Assembly: GCF_900115175.1 (NCBI RefSeq)
Contig: NZ_FOYV01000001.1
Coordinates: 2,170,001-2,234,000 of the forward strand
Length of the DNA stretch: 64,000 nt
Source: Marinobacter gudaonensis
GTDB lineage: Bacteria > Pseudomonadota > Gammaproteobacteria > Pseudomonadales > Oleiphilaceae
Direction: 5' to 3'
Position numbers and translations under genes: made by a program. Shown here piece by piece: positions 24,954 through 33,368 of the stretch (positions are counted from its first letter, which is position 1; each line of letters begins with the position of its first letter). The notes beneath the pieces are model-generated. The model ran no database searches and was not told the origin of the DNA. It worked only from the letters and a program-made list of their open reading frames with translations.

Positions 24954-26066
24954 TCAGTAAAGCTTGGCGAGGGACTTTTTGGCGAAGGAGCCCACTTCGT
25001 CCAGGCGCCCTTCCCTGACCTTGACCAGCCACTCGGGGTCCTGCAGCAGTGCACGGCCCACGGCGATCAGCTCGAACTCATGGTTGTTCATGCGCTCTAC
25101 CAGTTCATCAATACCGGCCTTTTCCACGGCGTCCTTCTTGCTCGCAAAGGTGCCGCTGATAAAGTCTTCGGTCAGCCCGACGCTGCCCACCGACATCGTC
25201 GGCTTGCCGGAGAGCTTCTGGGTCCAGCCGGCGAGGTTCAGGTCCGAGCCGTCAAATTCGGGCTCCCAGAAACGACGGGTAGAGGCGTGGAAGATATCGA
25301 CTCCGGCTTCCACCAGGGGCTTGAGGAAGCGCTCCAGCTCGTCCGGACTGTGCACCAGTCTCGCCTCGTAATCCTGCTGCTTCCACTGGGAGAACCGCAA
25401 CATGATCGGGAAGTCCGGGCCCACGCGATGACGCACGGCCTCAACGATCTCAACAACAAAGCGCAGGCGATTCTCCAGGGAACCACCGTACTCGTCGTCC
25501 CGCTGGTTGGTACCTTCCCACAGGAACTGGTCCAGCAGGTAGCCGTGGGCACCGTGAATCTCGACACCGTCAAAACCCAGCGCCTTGGCGTCCTGGGCGG
25601 CATCGGCAAAGGCCGTCACCACATCCTCGATATCGTCCTTACTCATGGCCTTGCCGTTTGGCTTATCCGGTGCAAACAGGCCGGACGGGCTGTAGCCGGG
25701 CACGGCTGGATCCGGCGGCGTACCCTCCTTGCGCACCGCACCAACGTGCCAGAGCTGAGGGAAAATGGTGCCGCCGGCCTCGTGCACCGCGTCTACCACT
25801 TTCTTCCAGCCTTCCAGGGATTCGGCGCCGTGGAAAGCCGGAACGTTCGGGTAGCCATTGGCTGCCGGATGGTTCACCGTGGTGCCCTCGGTGATGATCA
25901 GGCCAACGCCGGCCTCGGCGCGGCGCCGGTAGTAGGCCACTACGTCCTCTCCGGGCACACCGTTGGGTGAGAAATTCCGGGTCATCGGGGCCATGGCCAC
26001 GCGGTTCCGCAGCTTGAGGTTGTGAAGTTCAAAAGGTTCGAAAAGCGGGCCAAGATTGATGCTCAT
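24954..26066 (-). CDS. Old Yellow Enzyme-family NADH:flavin oxidoreductase
   Basis: A 370-residue FMN enzyme of the Old Yellow Enzyme family, a TIM barrel that reduces activated C=C bonds of enals, enones, nitro compounds or quinones. Typical segments are the N-terminal LRNRVAMAPMTRN, GVEIHGAHGYLLDQFLW with the substrate-binding His residues, and the late VGRALLQDPEW phosphate loop. The start is the ATG at 26066 (MSINLGPL). A TTG-initiated extension to 26105 would run into operator repeats. It is divergent from an HxlR-type regulator, a common pairing for electrophile detoxification. Three direct repeats lie between the two genes. The physiological substrate is not known. Confidence 0.88.
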   Translation of the reverse strand: MSINLGPLFEPFELHNLKLRNRVAMAPMTRNFSPNGVPGEDVVAYYRRRAEAGVGLIITEGTTVNHPAANGYPNVPAFHGAESLEGWKKVVDAVHEAGGTIFPQLWHVGAVRKEGTPPDPAVPGYSPSGLFAPDKPNGKAMSKDDIEDVVTAFADAAQDAKALGFDGVEIHGAHGYLLDQFLWEGTNQRDDEYGGSLENRLRFVVEIVEAVRHRVGPDFPIMLRFSQWKQQDYEARLVHSPDELERFLKPLVEAGVDIFHASTRRFWEPEFDGSDLNLAGWTQKLSGKPTMSVGSVGLTEDFISGTFASKKDAVEKAGIDELVERMNNHEFELIAVGRALLQDPEWLVKVREGRLDEVGSFAKKSLAKLY

Positions 26067-26074
26067 GGTAATGT

Positions 26075-26140
26075 GCAACCTCACTAATTTGGTTTCGTTA
26101 AGCAACCCTATTAAATCTGGTTTTAAAATGCAACCCTATT
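26075..26140. promoter_or_regulatory. three direct repeats between the OYE gene and hxlR-type regulator
   Basis: GCAACCCTATT occurs exactly at 26102-26112 and 26130-26140, with a variant GCAACCTCACT at 26075-26085. Start-to-start spacing is 27 and 28 bp. They fill the 89-bp divergent gap. They are candidate binding sites of the HxlR-type regulator; this is inferred from position and repetition. Confidence 0.55.
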
Positions 26141-26155
26141 CGGTACACTGCCGGC

Positions 26156-26626
26156 ATGGCCAGAAAACGTTTTGACGATTCCAACTGCTCCGTCGCCCGC
26201 GCCCTCAATGAAGTGGGGGACTGGTGGTCCCTGCTGATTGTGCTGCAGGCCATGTACGGAACCCGCCGCTTTGTCGATTTCCAGCAGGAGCTGGGTATCG
26301 CCAAGAACATCCTTTGTGATCGCCTGGGCCGCCTGGTGGACAACGACGTGCTGCGTAAGGTGGATGTGGGCGAACACGGCTCCCGCTTTGAATACCGCCT
26401 GACGGAGAAAGGTCGGGATCTGTTCCCGGTGGTCATCGCCCTGCGCCAGTGGGGTGACAAATGGAACCCCGCGCCCGATCAGCCACCGCTGGACCTGCGC
26501 GATCGCGCGACCGGCCGGCCCATTCATCCCGTTGAAGTCCGGAATGCCGATGGGCAGCCCCTGACCATCCGCGACGTGTTCGTGCCGGACGAAAGCCTGC
26601 CTGCCAGCAAAAAAACCTCAGCCTGA
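26156..26626 (+). CDS. HxlR-family transcriptional regulator
   Basis: A 156-residue winged-helix regulator of the HxlR family. The core RRFVDFQQELGIAKNILCDR and the wing GSRFEYRLTEKGRDLFPV are typical. Cys11 near the N-terminus (SNCSVARAL) sits where several HxlR proteins carry a redox- or electrophile-sensing cysteine, and a second Cys lies in ILCDR. Divergent transcription from the OYE gene points to control of that enzyme by reactive electrophiles or quinones. The start ATG at 26156 has only a weak upstream site, so the message may be nearly leaderless. The C-terminal 40 residues after the winged helix are longer than in short HxlR proteins. Confidence 0.85.
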   Translation: MARKRFDDSNCSVARALNEVGDWWSLLIVLQAMYGTRRFVDFQQELGIAKNILCDRLGRLVDNDVLRKVDVGEHGSRFEYRLTEKGRDLFPVVIALRQWGDKWNPAPDQPPLDLRDRATGRPIHPVEVRNADGQPLTIRDVFVPDESLPASKKTSA

Positions 26627-26658
26627 CCATAGGTATCGGTCCCGGATCCGCTGTTTTT

Positions 26659-26722
26659 TTGAGTTGCATCAATCCCGTGTCTGAAGCCCGCCCAGCAGCC
26701 GGGCGGTCTTGAGCCATATCAA
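26659..26722 (+). promoter_or_regulatory. two ANR/FNR-like boxes upstream of ompW
   Basis: TTGAGTTGCATCAA (26659-26672) and TTGAGCCATATCAA (26709-26722) both fit the FNR/ANR consensus TTGAT-N4-ATCAA with one mismatch at the same position. Their centres are exactly 50 bp apart. The nearer one ends about 60 bp before the ompW start codon. OmpW homologues are known to respond to oxygen through FNR or ANR, which supports the call. Confidence 0.65.
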
Positions 26723-26783
26723 GTTTTCCTTTCCCGGCCGCCTTAACCTGTACTCATCAACGATTCAGGTTAAGGAGATAATG

Positions 26784-27500
26784 ATGTCCCGCACAGTCAG
26801 ACTTGGCGTTATTGCCGCCGCGATCATGGGCGCTGCACCCGCCGTTCAGGCCTACGAGGCCGGAGAACTCATTGGTCGTGCCGGTATTGCAGTGGTCGAT
26901 CCGGATTCTTCCAGCGGCAATCTGAATTCCAATGCCCTGGGCGAGATTGATGGCGCGAGAGTCAGCGTGGGCTCCGACACCCAGCTGGGACTGACTCTCA
27001 GCTACATGCTGACAGACCAGCTGGCAGTGGGTGTGCTGGGCGCCACGCCGTTCAAGCACGACATCAAGGGCGACGGTTCGGTGCTGGGTGGTACTGGAAA
27101 GCTGGCGGAGACCAGACACCTGCCCCCCACCATCACGCTCCAGTACTTCCCGATGCCCAGTGCCAGCAAGCTGCAGCCTTATGCGGGCATTGGCGTGAAC
27201 TACACCAACTTCTTTGAAGAGAAGACCACGCAGACGCTGACCAACACCTACGCCTCGCTGGCAGCCGGTGTGGATCGCACCGATATTGAACTGGACGACA
27301 GTTTCGGTGTCGCCGCCGAGCTCGGCCTCGACTACATGATCACCGAGAACGTGGGCATCAACGCCGCCGTCTGGTGGGTCGACATCGACACCGAAGCCAC
27401 CATCAACGCCTACGCCGGTAACACCCGGGCCGACACCAGCACCATCGACGTGGATATCGACCCCTGGGTTTACATGGTGGGTGTGTCCTACCGCTTCTGA
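26784..27500 (+). CDS. ompW: OmpW-family outer membrane protein
   Basis: A 238-residue eight-stranded beta-barrel protein with a signal peptide ending near AVQAYEAG. The opening YEAGELIGRAGIAVVDPDSS, the central PPTITLQYFP segment with PYAGIGVNYTNFFEE, and the C-terminal VYMVGVSYRF ending in Phe are all OmpW hallmarks. The barrel is thought to let small hydrophobic compounds through the outer membrane, which would fit a hydrocarbon-using organism. The ATG at 26784 is chosen because GGAG at 26774-26777 is 6 bases from it; the ATG at 26781 is too close, and a longer frame from 26709 overlaps a regulatory box. A strong terminator follows. Confidence 0.9.
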   Translation: MSRTVRLGVIAAAIMGAAPAVQAYEAGELIGRAGIAVVDPDSSSGNLNSNALGEIDGARVSVGSDTQLGLTLSYMLTDQLAVGVLGATPFKHDIKGDGSVLGGTGKLAETRHLPPTITLQYFPMPSASKLQPYAGIGVNYTNFFEEKTTQTLTNTYASLAAGVDRTDIELDDSFGVAAELGLDYMITENVGINAAVWWVDIDTEATINAYAGNTRADTSTIDVDIDPWVYMVGVSYRF

Positions 27501-27559
27501 TCCCCGTGCCCGCGGCAGTCTTTCATGGTCTGTGGACTGCCAGAGGTGCGTTCTCCTGT

Positions 27560-27586
27560 GCGGGGCCCTCCGGCCCCGCTTTTTTA
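27560..27586 (+). terminator. intrinsic terminator of ompW
   Basis: GCGGGGCC (27560-27567) pairs with GGCCCCGC (27572-27579) around CTCC, followed by seven T residues. Confidence 0.92.
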
Positions 27587-27593
27587 TCCCCGT

Positions 27594-27620
27594 AAAAAAA
27601 GCGGAGCCGAAGCTCCGCTT
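27594..27620 (-). terminator. intrinsic terminator of the DEAD-box helicase gene
   Basis: GCGGAGC (27601-27607) and GCTCCGC (27612-27618) form a stem around CGAA; on the minus strand the stem is followed by seven U residues. It lies about 22 bp after the helicase stop and back-to-back with the ompW terminator. Confidence 0.9.
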
Positions 27621-27641
27621 ATCAGTCAGCCAGGCTGGCCG

Positions 27642-28964
27642 TCACGCGCTGATGCGCTGGGTTGACCGGCCGCGCTGGCCACCGCCGTTCTGGCTTCGAC
27701 CACCGCTGCGTCCACCGGGCCGGGGACCAAAGCTCTTCGGTTTGCCACCGGGCCGGCCATTACCGCCGCCGTTACCACTGCGATTGCGGGCACGGCTCGG
27801 GTCGGCCTTGGCCTTGGGTTTCAGGGGCAGGTTGTTGGTGGGCTCGAAGCCCTCCACCTGGGTGCGCGGCAGCTGCTTCTTGATTAGCCGCTCGATTCCG
27901 GCCAGAAGCTTGCCCTCATCGGCGCTCACCAGTGAAAGTGCGTGGCCGCTCTCGCCAGCCCGGCCGGTACGACCAATGCGGTGCACGTAATCTTCCGCAA
28001 CATTGGGCAGTTCGAAGTTCACTACCTGCGGCAGCTGCTTGATATCCAGGCCGCGGGCGGCGATATCGGTAGCCACCAGCACCCGGATCTCACCGGCCTT
28101 GAAGTCCGCCAGTGCCCGGGTTCGGGCGCCCTGGGACTTGTTGCCGTGAATCGCCGCGGCGGTGATGCCGTCCTTCTCCAGCTTCTGGGTCAGGCGGTTG
28201 GCGCCGTGTTTGGTGCGGGTAAACACCAGCACCTGATCCCAGCTGTTGTCCCGCACCAGCTTGCTTAGCAGCGCGGTCTTCTGGTTCTGATCCACCGGGT
28301 ACACTGACTGCTTCACCTTCTCGGCGGTGGTGTTGCGCGCGGCGACTTCCACCTGCACCGGATTGTCCAGCAGGCCTTCGGCCAGGGTACGGATCTCGTT
28401 GGAGAAAGTCGCCGAGAACAGCAGGTTCTGCCGCTTGGTGGGCAGCAGCGCCAGGATCTTGCGAATGTCGCGGATAAAGCCCATGTCGAGCATACGGTCG
28501 GCTTCATCCAGCACCAGGATTTCCACTTCGTTGAAACGCACGGCGTTTTGCTGGTGCAGGTCGAGCAAACGCCCAGGTGTCGCCACCAGCACATCCAGCC
28601 CTTTGCGCAGTTTCATCATCTGGGGATTGATTTTCACGCCCCCGAAAACCACCGCAGAGCGGGTGGGAATGTACTTGCTATAGAGCGTGACGCTGTCGTG
28701 CACCTGGGCCGCCAGTTCACGGGTCGGGGTCAGGATCAGCGCGCGCGGTCCCTTGCCGGTGCGCGGGTTTTCACCCAGGCGCTGCAACAGGGGCAGGGTA
28801 AAGCCGGCAGTCTTGCCGGTGCCGGTCTGGGCAGCCGCCATCACGTCCTTTCCGGACAATACCGCCGGAATGGCCTGGGCCTGGATAGGAGACGGGGTTT
28901 CGTAACCCTGGTCGGCTGTGGCACGAACCAGCTGCTCGGACAAACCGAGTGAAGAAAAACTCAT
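27642..28964 (-). CDS. rhlE: DEAD-box ATP-dependent RNA helicase, RhlE type
   Basis: A 440-residue RNA helicase with all core motifs in order: Q motif ([14 protein letters not shown]), Walker [19 protein letters not shown] in [16 protein letters not shown], and HRIGRTGR. After the core comes a basic, Gly- and Arg-rich tail of about 70 residues (repeats such as [11 protein letters not shown]), typical of RhlE proteins and used for RNA binding. It remodels structured RNA, for example during ribosome assembly or cold adaptation. The start is the ATG at 28964 ([12 protein letters not shown]); 22 upstream codons are not family-like. About 350 bp of gene-free DNA lies upstream, so a long leader is possible, as for some cold-induced helicase messages. 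Confidence 0.9.
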   Translation of the reverse strand: MSFSSLGLSEQLVRATADQGYETPSPIQAQAIPAVLSGKDVMAAAQTGTGKTAGFTLPLLQRLGENPRTGKGPRALILTPTRELAAQVHDSVTLYSKYIPTRSAVVFGGVKINPQMMKLRKGLDVLVATPGRLLDLHQQNAVRFNEVEILVLDEADRMLDMGFIRDIRKILALLPTKRQNLLFSATFSNEIRTLAEGLLDNPVQVEVAARNTTAEKVKQSVYPVDQNQKTALLSKLVRDNSWDQVLVFTRTKHGANRLTQKLEKDGITAAAIHGNKSQGARTRALADFKAGEIRVLVATDIAARGLDIKQLPQVVNFELPNVAEDYVHRIGRTGRAGESGHALSLVSADEGKLLAGIERLIKKQLPRTQVEGFEPTNNLPLKPKAKADPSRARNRSGNGGGNGRPGGKPKSFGPRPGGRSGGRSQNGGGQRGRSTQRISA

Positions 28965-29321
28965 AGATATCAAACCTTGATTGTGCTGCCTCCACGAACA
29001 CCGTGATAAGTGAATGCGGGCAGATACCATGAACAGTCATGGAATAAGAGACGACTACAGTCACGCGCCGTTAGCGGGGTGACGTCCTCTGACAGGTCGT
29101 ATGGAAAGGTCGCAGGGGCCAAGGCCCTTAATTGCGGAATCCCTAGAGGCAGGATGCGAGCACGTTAACAGAGGCTTGGCCAATAAGCCATAGGTGATTG
29201 TGCCTCGGCAACAACAGCCGATGGGCCCGATCAGACTAATCCAAACTGACCAACGGTCAGTAACGACTAGGGAGGTACGTAAAAATACGTAGAATTCACG
29301 CAACCGGAAGACCCGATTGTT
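28965..29321. other. gene-free divergent gap between rhlE and mltF
   Basis: The stretch holds no supported gene; an 89-codon minus-strand frame has no domain or binding site. Two small palindromes are visible: CTGACC-GTT-GGTCAG (minus strand, 29246-29260) and TACGTA-AAAA-TACGTA (29276-29291). Promoters for both flanking genes must lie here, but I cannot place them with confidence. Confidence 0.5.
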
Positions 29322-30689
29322 ATGTTCCATTTCAGATTCCTTGCTGCTCTCACCCTGGCGCCCCTGATCCTTGCGGGCTGCAGCGACAATAACAGCCAGC
29401 AGTCAGCACAGACCACGCTTCAGCCGCCCTCGGAGACTGGCGTTCTGAAAGTTGCCACCCGTAATGGCTCCACCACCTACTATCTTGATCGACATGAAAA
29501 CCCGATCGGCCCGGAACACGCCCTGATCAGTGCCTACGCCGAGGCAAGGGGCTGGGAGGTCGAGTGGACCATGCTGGATTCCACCAGCAACGTGCTCGAT
29601 GCGCTGACGTCCGGCAATACTCACCTGGCAGCTGCCGGGCTGACGCACCTGCCCTCCCGGGATGAACGGTTTGCCCGGGGCCCGGCCCACACCGAGATCA
29701 CCGAACAGCTGGTATGCCACCGGGACACCCGGCCCATGCCGCGAAAGCCGGAAGATCTGCCGGGCACAGACATTGTGGTGACGGCTGGCTCCAGCTACGT
29801 GGAAACCCTGAACGCCCTGAATGAACAGTACCCGGGCATCGGCTTCCAGGAAGACACCGACCGCACCACTGAGGTCATCCTTTCGGCGGTGGCGGAGCAG
29901 GATGTCGGCTGCACCGTGGCCGACTCCAACATCGTGCAGGTGATGCGGCGCCACTTCCCGCACCTTGAGGTGGCCATGACCCTCACCGATGGCCGCAACC
30001 TGGGCTGGTATCTGCCCGCAGGATCCACGGATCTGGCTGACGACGCCCGGGAATGGATGAACAGTCGCGACGGCGACGAGGCCCTCGCCGCGATGGAGGA
30101 CCGTTACTACGCCTACATTGGCGACTTCGATTTTGTTGACCTCCGGGCCCTGAACCGTCGCATCGAGGACCGCTTGCCAGATTTTATCGATGAGTTCCGT
30201 GAAGCCGAGGCGAAAACCGGCATGCCCGCCGATCTCCTGGCTGCTCTTTCTTACCAGGAATCCCACTGGGACCCGGAGGCAAAATCACCCACGGGCGTTC
30301 GTGGCATCATGATGCTGACTCAACGGACCGCAGAGTCCCTCGGGGTCGACGACCGGCTGGACCCGGAGGCTGCCATTGACGGTGGCGCCAGGTACCTGGC
30401 CGACCGGCATCGCCGCCTGCCGGAGACCATTCCGGAGCCGGATCGGACCTTCCTGGCCCTGGCCAGCTATAACATTGGCCGTGGGCACCTGCTGGATGCA
30501 CGGGAACTGGCCCGCAGTCTCGACAAGAACCCGGATTCCTGGAAAGACATGAGCGAGGTTTTACCCCTGAAGGCGGACAAGCGATACTACCCCAGTACCC
30601 GATACGGCTACGCCCGCGGCTATGAGCCCGTGCACTATGTGCAGCGCATCCGTAACTACCGGGACGTGATACGTTCCGCCTTCGAATAA
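29322..30689 (+). CDS. mltF: membrane-bound lytic murein transglycosylase F
   Basis: A 455-residue lipoprotein (lipobox LAGC, Cys20) with two parts. Residues 40-270 form a periplasmic solute-binding (SBP type 3) domain thought to sense muropeptides, and residues about 285-455 form an SLT lytic transglycosylase domain. The catalytic Glu is E313 in SYQESHWDPEA, and the SPTGVRGIMMLT and ASYNIGRGH segments complete the fold. The enzyme cleaves peptidoglycan glycan strands at the outer membrane inner face. It is followed after 49 bp by a glutamate-receptor-like channel with the same kind of ligand-binding domain; the pair appear to be an operon. Confidence 0.93.
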   Translation: MFHFRFLAALTLAPLILAGCSDNNSQQSAQTTLQPPSETGVLKVATRNGSTTYYLDRHENPIGPEHALISAYAEARGWEVEWTMLDSTSNVLDALTSGNTHLAAAGLTHLPSRDERFARGPAHTEITEQLVCHRDTRPMPRKPEDLPGTDIVVTAGSSYVETLNALNEQYPGIGFQEDTDRTTEVILSAVAEQDVGCTVADSNIVQVMRRHFPHLEVAMTLTDGRNLGWYLPAGSTDLADDAREWMNSRDGDEALAAMEDRYYAYIGDFDFVDLRALNRRIEDRLPDFIDEFREAEAKTGMPADLLAALSYQESHWDPEAKSPTGVRGIMMLTQRTAESLGVDDRLDPEAAIDGGARYLADRHRRLPETIPEPDRTFLALASYNIGRGHLLDARELARSLDKNPDSWKDMSEVLPLKADKRYYPSTRYGYARGYEPVHYVQRIRNYRDVIRSAFE

Positions 30690-30705
30690 CTTACAGACCA
30701 ATCAC

Positions 30706-30738
30706 AAGGAGCGCGGCCCTGAGGGGCCGCACGCAGCC
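30706..30738 (+). promoter_or_regulatory. Shine-Dalgarno, hairpin and start codon arrangement
   Basis: AAGGAG (30706-30711) lies 27 bases before the ATG at 30739, too far for normal use. Between them GCGGCCC (30713-30719) and GGGCCGC (30724-30730) form a 7-bp GC-only stem with loop TGAG. If the stem folds, the effective spacing falls to 9 bases. No other binding site is near the ATG. Start choice depends on this structure. Confidence 0.55.
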
Positions 30739-31806
30739 ATGCACCAACGGATTCTGCTTTTCATCACCCTGCTGGCCTTTAGCGCCATTACTCCTCTGCA
30801 CGCCCAGAACGCGCCCCTGAAGGTAGGCATTACCGAAGTACCGCCCTTTGTGATGCAGACCGAGGACGGTCGCTGGGAAGGCATCAGCATCGACCTCTGG
30901 AAAGAGGTGGCGGCCGGAATGGGCCGCGAGTACAAGTGGGTGCCCCTGAGTTTCAGGGAGCTCCTGGATGCCGCCGAAGCCGGCGAGATTGACGTCGCGG
31001 TTGGTGCACTCACCATGACCGCCGAACGCGAAAGCCGGTTCGACTTCAGTCACCCCTTCTATCAAACCGGACTGTCCATTGCCATACCGCCGGTGCCCGA
31101 GCAGGGGCTTCTGGCCAGCCTGAAGGCTCTGATCAGCTGGAAGTTCGTGAGCGTGATTCTGGCATTGGGCGCCCTGCTGCTGGCGGTCGGGTTCTTGCTC
31201 TGGCTGGTTGAACGCCGACGCAACCCGGAGCAGTTTGGCGGCTCCGCCGCCGAGGGCATTGGTGCCAGTTTCTGGTGGGCGGCAGTGACCATGACCACCG
31301 TGGGCTACGGCGACAAGGCGCCCACCACCTTCGCCGGGCGGGTCATTGCCCTGGTGTGGATGTTTGCCGGACTGATCATGGTGGCCAGCTTTACCGCCGC
31401 GATCACCTCATCCCTGACGGTGAGCAACCTGCGCAGCGGTATCGAGGGCGTGAGTGACCTGCCGGGCAAAGTGGTGGCCACCATCGGCCAGACCGCCAGC
31501 CAGCGTTATCTGGAAGAGCAGCGCATTCGCTATCAGACCTACCCGAACCTGACCACAGCGATGACGTCAGTGGCCGAGGGTGAAACCGACGCCATCGTCT
31601 ACGACCGACCGCTGATGCAATACCGGAATCAGCAGCTAGGGCCCCAGCGCCTGAGCCTCCTGCCCGGCGTATTTGCCGAGCAGCTATACGCCCTGGCGCT
31701 GCCAGAAGGCAGCCCGCTGCGAGCACCGGTGTCCCAACAGATCCTCCGGGTGACCGAATCCGACGAGTGGTCGGCCATCAAGGCGGCCTATCTGGGCGCA
31801 GACTGA
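30739..31806 (+). CDS. glutamate-receptor-like ion channel (GluR0 type)
   Basis: A 355-residue protein with the split layout of a prokaryotic ionotropic receptor. A signal peptide (residues 1-23) is followed by the first lobe of a type 3 solute-binding domain (24-125), a helix (about 132-158), a pore loop with the potassium-type selectivity filter TVGYGD (187-192), a second helix (199-222) and the second ligand-binding lobe (227-355). In GluR0 of cyanobacteria this design gives a ligand-gated potassium channel. Lobe 2 ends in VYDRPLMQYRNQQ, matching the ligand-closing segment of binding proteins. The ligand is unknown; adjacency to mltF raises the possibility of an amino acid or a peptidoglycan fragment. 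Translation probably depends on the hairpin before its start codon. Confidence 0.88.
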   Translation: MHQRILLFITLLAFSAITPLHAQNAPLKVGITEVPPFVMQTEDGRWEGISIDLWKEVAAGMGREYKWVPLSFRELLDAAEAGEIDVAVGALTMTAERESRFDFSHPFYQTGLSIAIPPVPEQGLLASLKALISWKFVSVILALGALLLAVGFLLWLVERRRNPEQFGGSAAEGIGASFWWAAVTMTTVGYGDKAPTTFAGRVIALVWMFAGLIMVASFTAAITSSLTVSNLRSGIEGVSDLPGKVVATIGQTASQRYLEEQRIRYQTYPNLTTAMTSVAEGETDAIVYDRPLMQYRNQQLGPQRLSLLPGVFAEQLYALALPEGSPLRAPVSQQILRVTESDEWSAIKAAYLGAD

Positions 31807-31813
31807 CGCCAGC

Positions 31814-31840
31814 CCCGGGCGCCGGCCATCGGCGCCCGGG
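31814..31840. terminator. strong hairpin between convergent genes
   Basis: CCCGGGCGCCG (31814-31824) pairs perfectly with CGGCGCCCGGG (31830-31840) around GCCAT. It lies between the channel gene stop and the stop of the monooxygenase on the other strand. No T-run follows on either side, so it may slow transcription or protect 3' ends more than terminate by itself. Confidence 0.6.
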
Positions 31841-31841
31841 A

Positions 31842-33368
31842 TCAGGCTCCGAACAGGGCCGAGCGCAGGGGTTTCAGAAACCCGCCTGTGTCACGGCTAC
31901 TGGCGTGGGTGCGCTTGCCGTCGAACTCCAGATAACCGTCCTCGATCGGCTCAAAGCGCAGGATCTTCACATCCTCCAGATAATTCTGGGAGGATTTCCA
32001 GGGGCCATGGGTGCCCTGGCGGGGCAGCCGGTCCGCCGCGCGGCGAATGTAGCCAGAGTTGAGTGAACCCAGCACCGTTTCCTCGCCCCGGCTGTTCTCC
32101 AGGTCCCGGGCCACCACCTTACGGTAGCCCCGCTTGTCCATCAGGTTCATCAGCCGGCACAGGTACTCGGCGGCAATGTCCACCTTCAGGGTCCAGGAAA
32201 TATTGGTGTAGCCGAAGATCATGCCGGCGTTGGGCACGCCTTCCACCATCACGTTTTTGTAGATGACCTTGTCTTTCATCACCACCTCCTGGCCGTCCAC
32301 GGTCGGCTTGATGCCTCCCAGCATCTGGATCTCCAGACCGGTGGCGGGAATGATGATGTCGGCCGCAAGCTCCTCGCCCGATTTCAGGCGGATGCCGGTT
32401 TCGGTAAAGCGTTCGATATGGTCGGTGGCGATGGCGGCCTTGCCCGACTTGATCGCCTGGAAAAGGTCGCCGTCCTTGACCACGCACAGGCGCTGGTCCC
32501 ACGGGTTGTAGTCTGGGGTGAAGTGCCGCATGTCGGCCTTGCCCTGGACCTGCCGCTTGATAATGCCCAGGAACAGTTTCCGCATGAACTGGGGGCTCTT
32601 GCGCGAGCGCTGGTACAGAAACCGTGAGATGGAAATGTTACGAGCCCGGGTCAGCCGGTAGGCGGCTTTTTCAGGCAGCACCTTCTGCAACGCCAGGGTG
32701 ACCTTGTCCGTCGAGGGCAGTGGCATCAGATAGGTTGGCGAGCGCTGCAGCATGGTCACGTGGGCTGCTTTCTCGGCCATGGTCGGCACCAGGGTGATGG
32801 CGGTGGCGCCACTGCCGATGACCACCACCTTCTTGCTGGTGTAATCCAGATCCTCCGGCCAGTGCTGGGGATGCACAATCTGGCCGCGGAAATCGCTTTC
32901 ACCCGGAAAATCAGGCTTATAGCCCTGGTCGTAGTTGTAATAGCCGGTACAGCCGACCATGAAGCTGGCGGTGTAGTGCTCAGTCTCTCCGGTGGCCTCG
33001 TTCAGGGCTGTGAGCTTCCAGCACTTGTCGGCGCTCGACCAGTCTGCACTCTTTACGGCCAGGCCATAGCGGATATGGCGCTCGACATCGTGTTCCCGGG
33101 CGGTTTCGGCCACGTAGTTTTTGATCGAGGCGCCGTCGGCCAGCACCTTGCCGCCGGTCCAGGGGCGGAAGTTGTAGCCAAAAGTGAACATGTCAGAATC
33201 CGAGCGAATACCCGGGTAACGGAACAGATCCCAGGTGCCGCCCAGGGACTGACGACGCTCCAGAATGGCAAAGGATTTGCCGGGACACTCACGCTTGAGG
33301 TGACACGCCATGCCGATGCCGGAAACGCCGGCGCCGATGATCAGAACATCGAAGTGCTGGTTACTCAT
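31842..33368 (-). CDS. AlmA-like flavin-binding monooxygenase
   Basis: A 508-residue flavoprotein monooxygenase. It shows the FAD motif LIIGAGVSGIGMA, the GGTWDLFRYPGIRSDSD segment, the Baeyer-Villiger fingerprint F-x-G-x-x-x-H-x-x-x-W-P (FRGQIVHPQHWP) and the NADPH motif VVVIGSGATAIT. The GGTWDLFRYPGIRSDSDM run and the overall length resemble AlmA, a protein required for growth on very long-chain n-alkanes in Acinetobacter and found in Alcanivorax and Marinobacter. The start is the ATG at 33368 with AGGACAGGT upstream; 25 extra codons in frame are not family-like. It stands alone and convergent to the channel gene. AlmA identity rests on remembered motifs, not on a search. Confidence 0.82.
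   Translation of the reverse strand: MSNQHFDVLIIGAGVSGIGMACHLKRECPGKSFAILERRQSLGGTWDLFRYPGIRSDSDMFTFGYNFRPWTGGKVLADGASIKNYVAETAREHDVERHIRYGLAVKSADWSSADKCWKLTALNEATGETEHYTASFMVGCTGYYNYDQGYKPDFPGESDFRGQIVHPQHWPEDLDYTSKKVVVIGSGATAITLVPTMAEKAAHVTMLQRSPTYLMPLPSTDKVTLALQKVLPEKAAYRLTRARNISISRFLYQRSRKSPQFMRKLFLGIIKRQVQGKADMRHFTPDYNPWDQRLCVVKDGDLFQAIKSGKAAIATDHIERFTETGIRLKSGEELAADIIIPATGLEIQMLGGIKPTVDGQEVVMKDKVIYKNVMVEGVPNAGMIFGYTNISWTLKVDIAAEYLCRLMNLMDKRGYRKVVARDLENSRGEETVLGSLNSGYIRRAADRLPRQGTHGPWKSSQNYLEDVKILRFEPIEDGYLEFDGKRTHASSRDTGGFLKPLRSALFGA

Noticed and set aside
29061..29330. 89-codon minus-strand frame upstream of rhlE
   Set aside because: No binding site, no domain, and it covers the region where both flanking promoters must lie.
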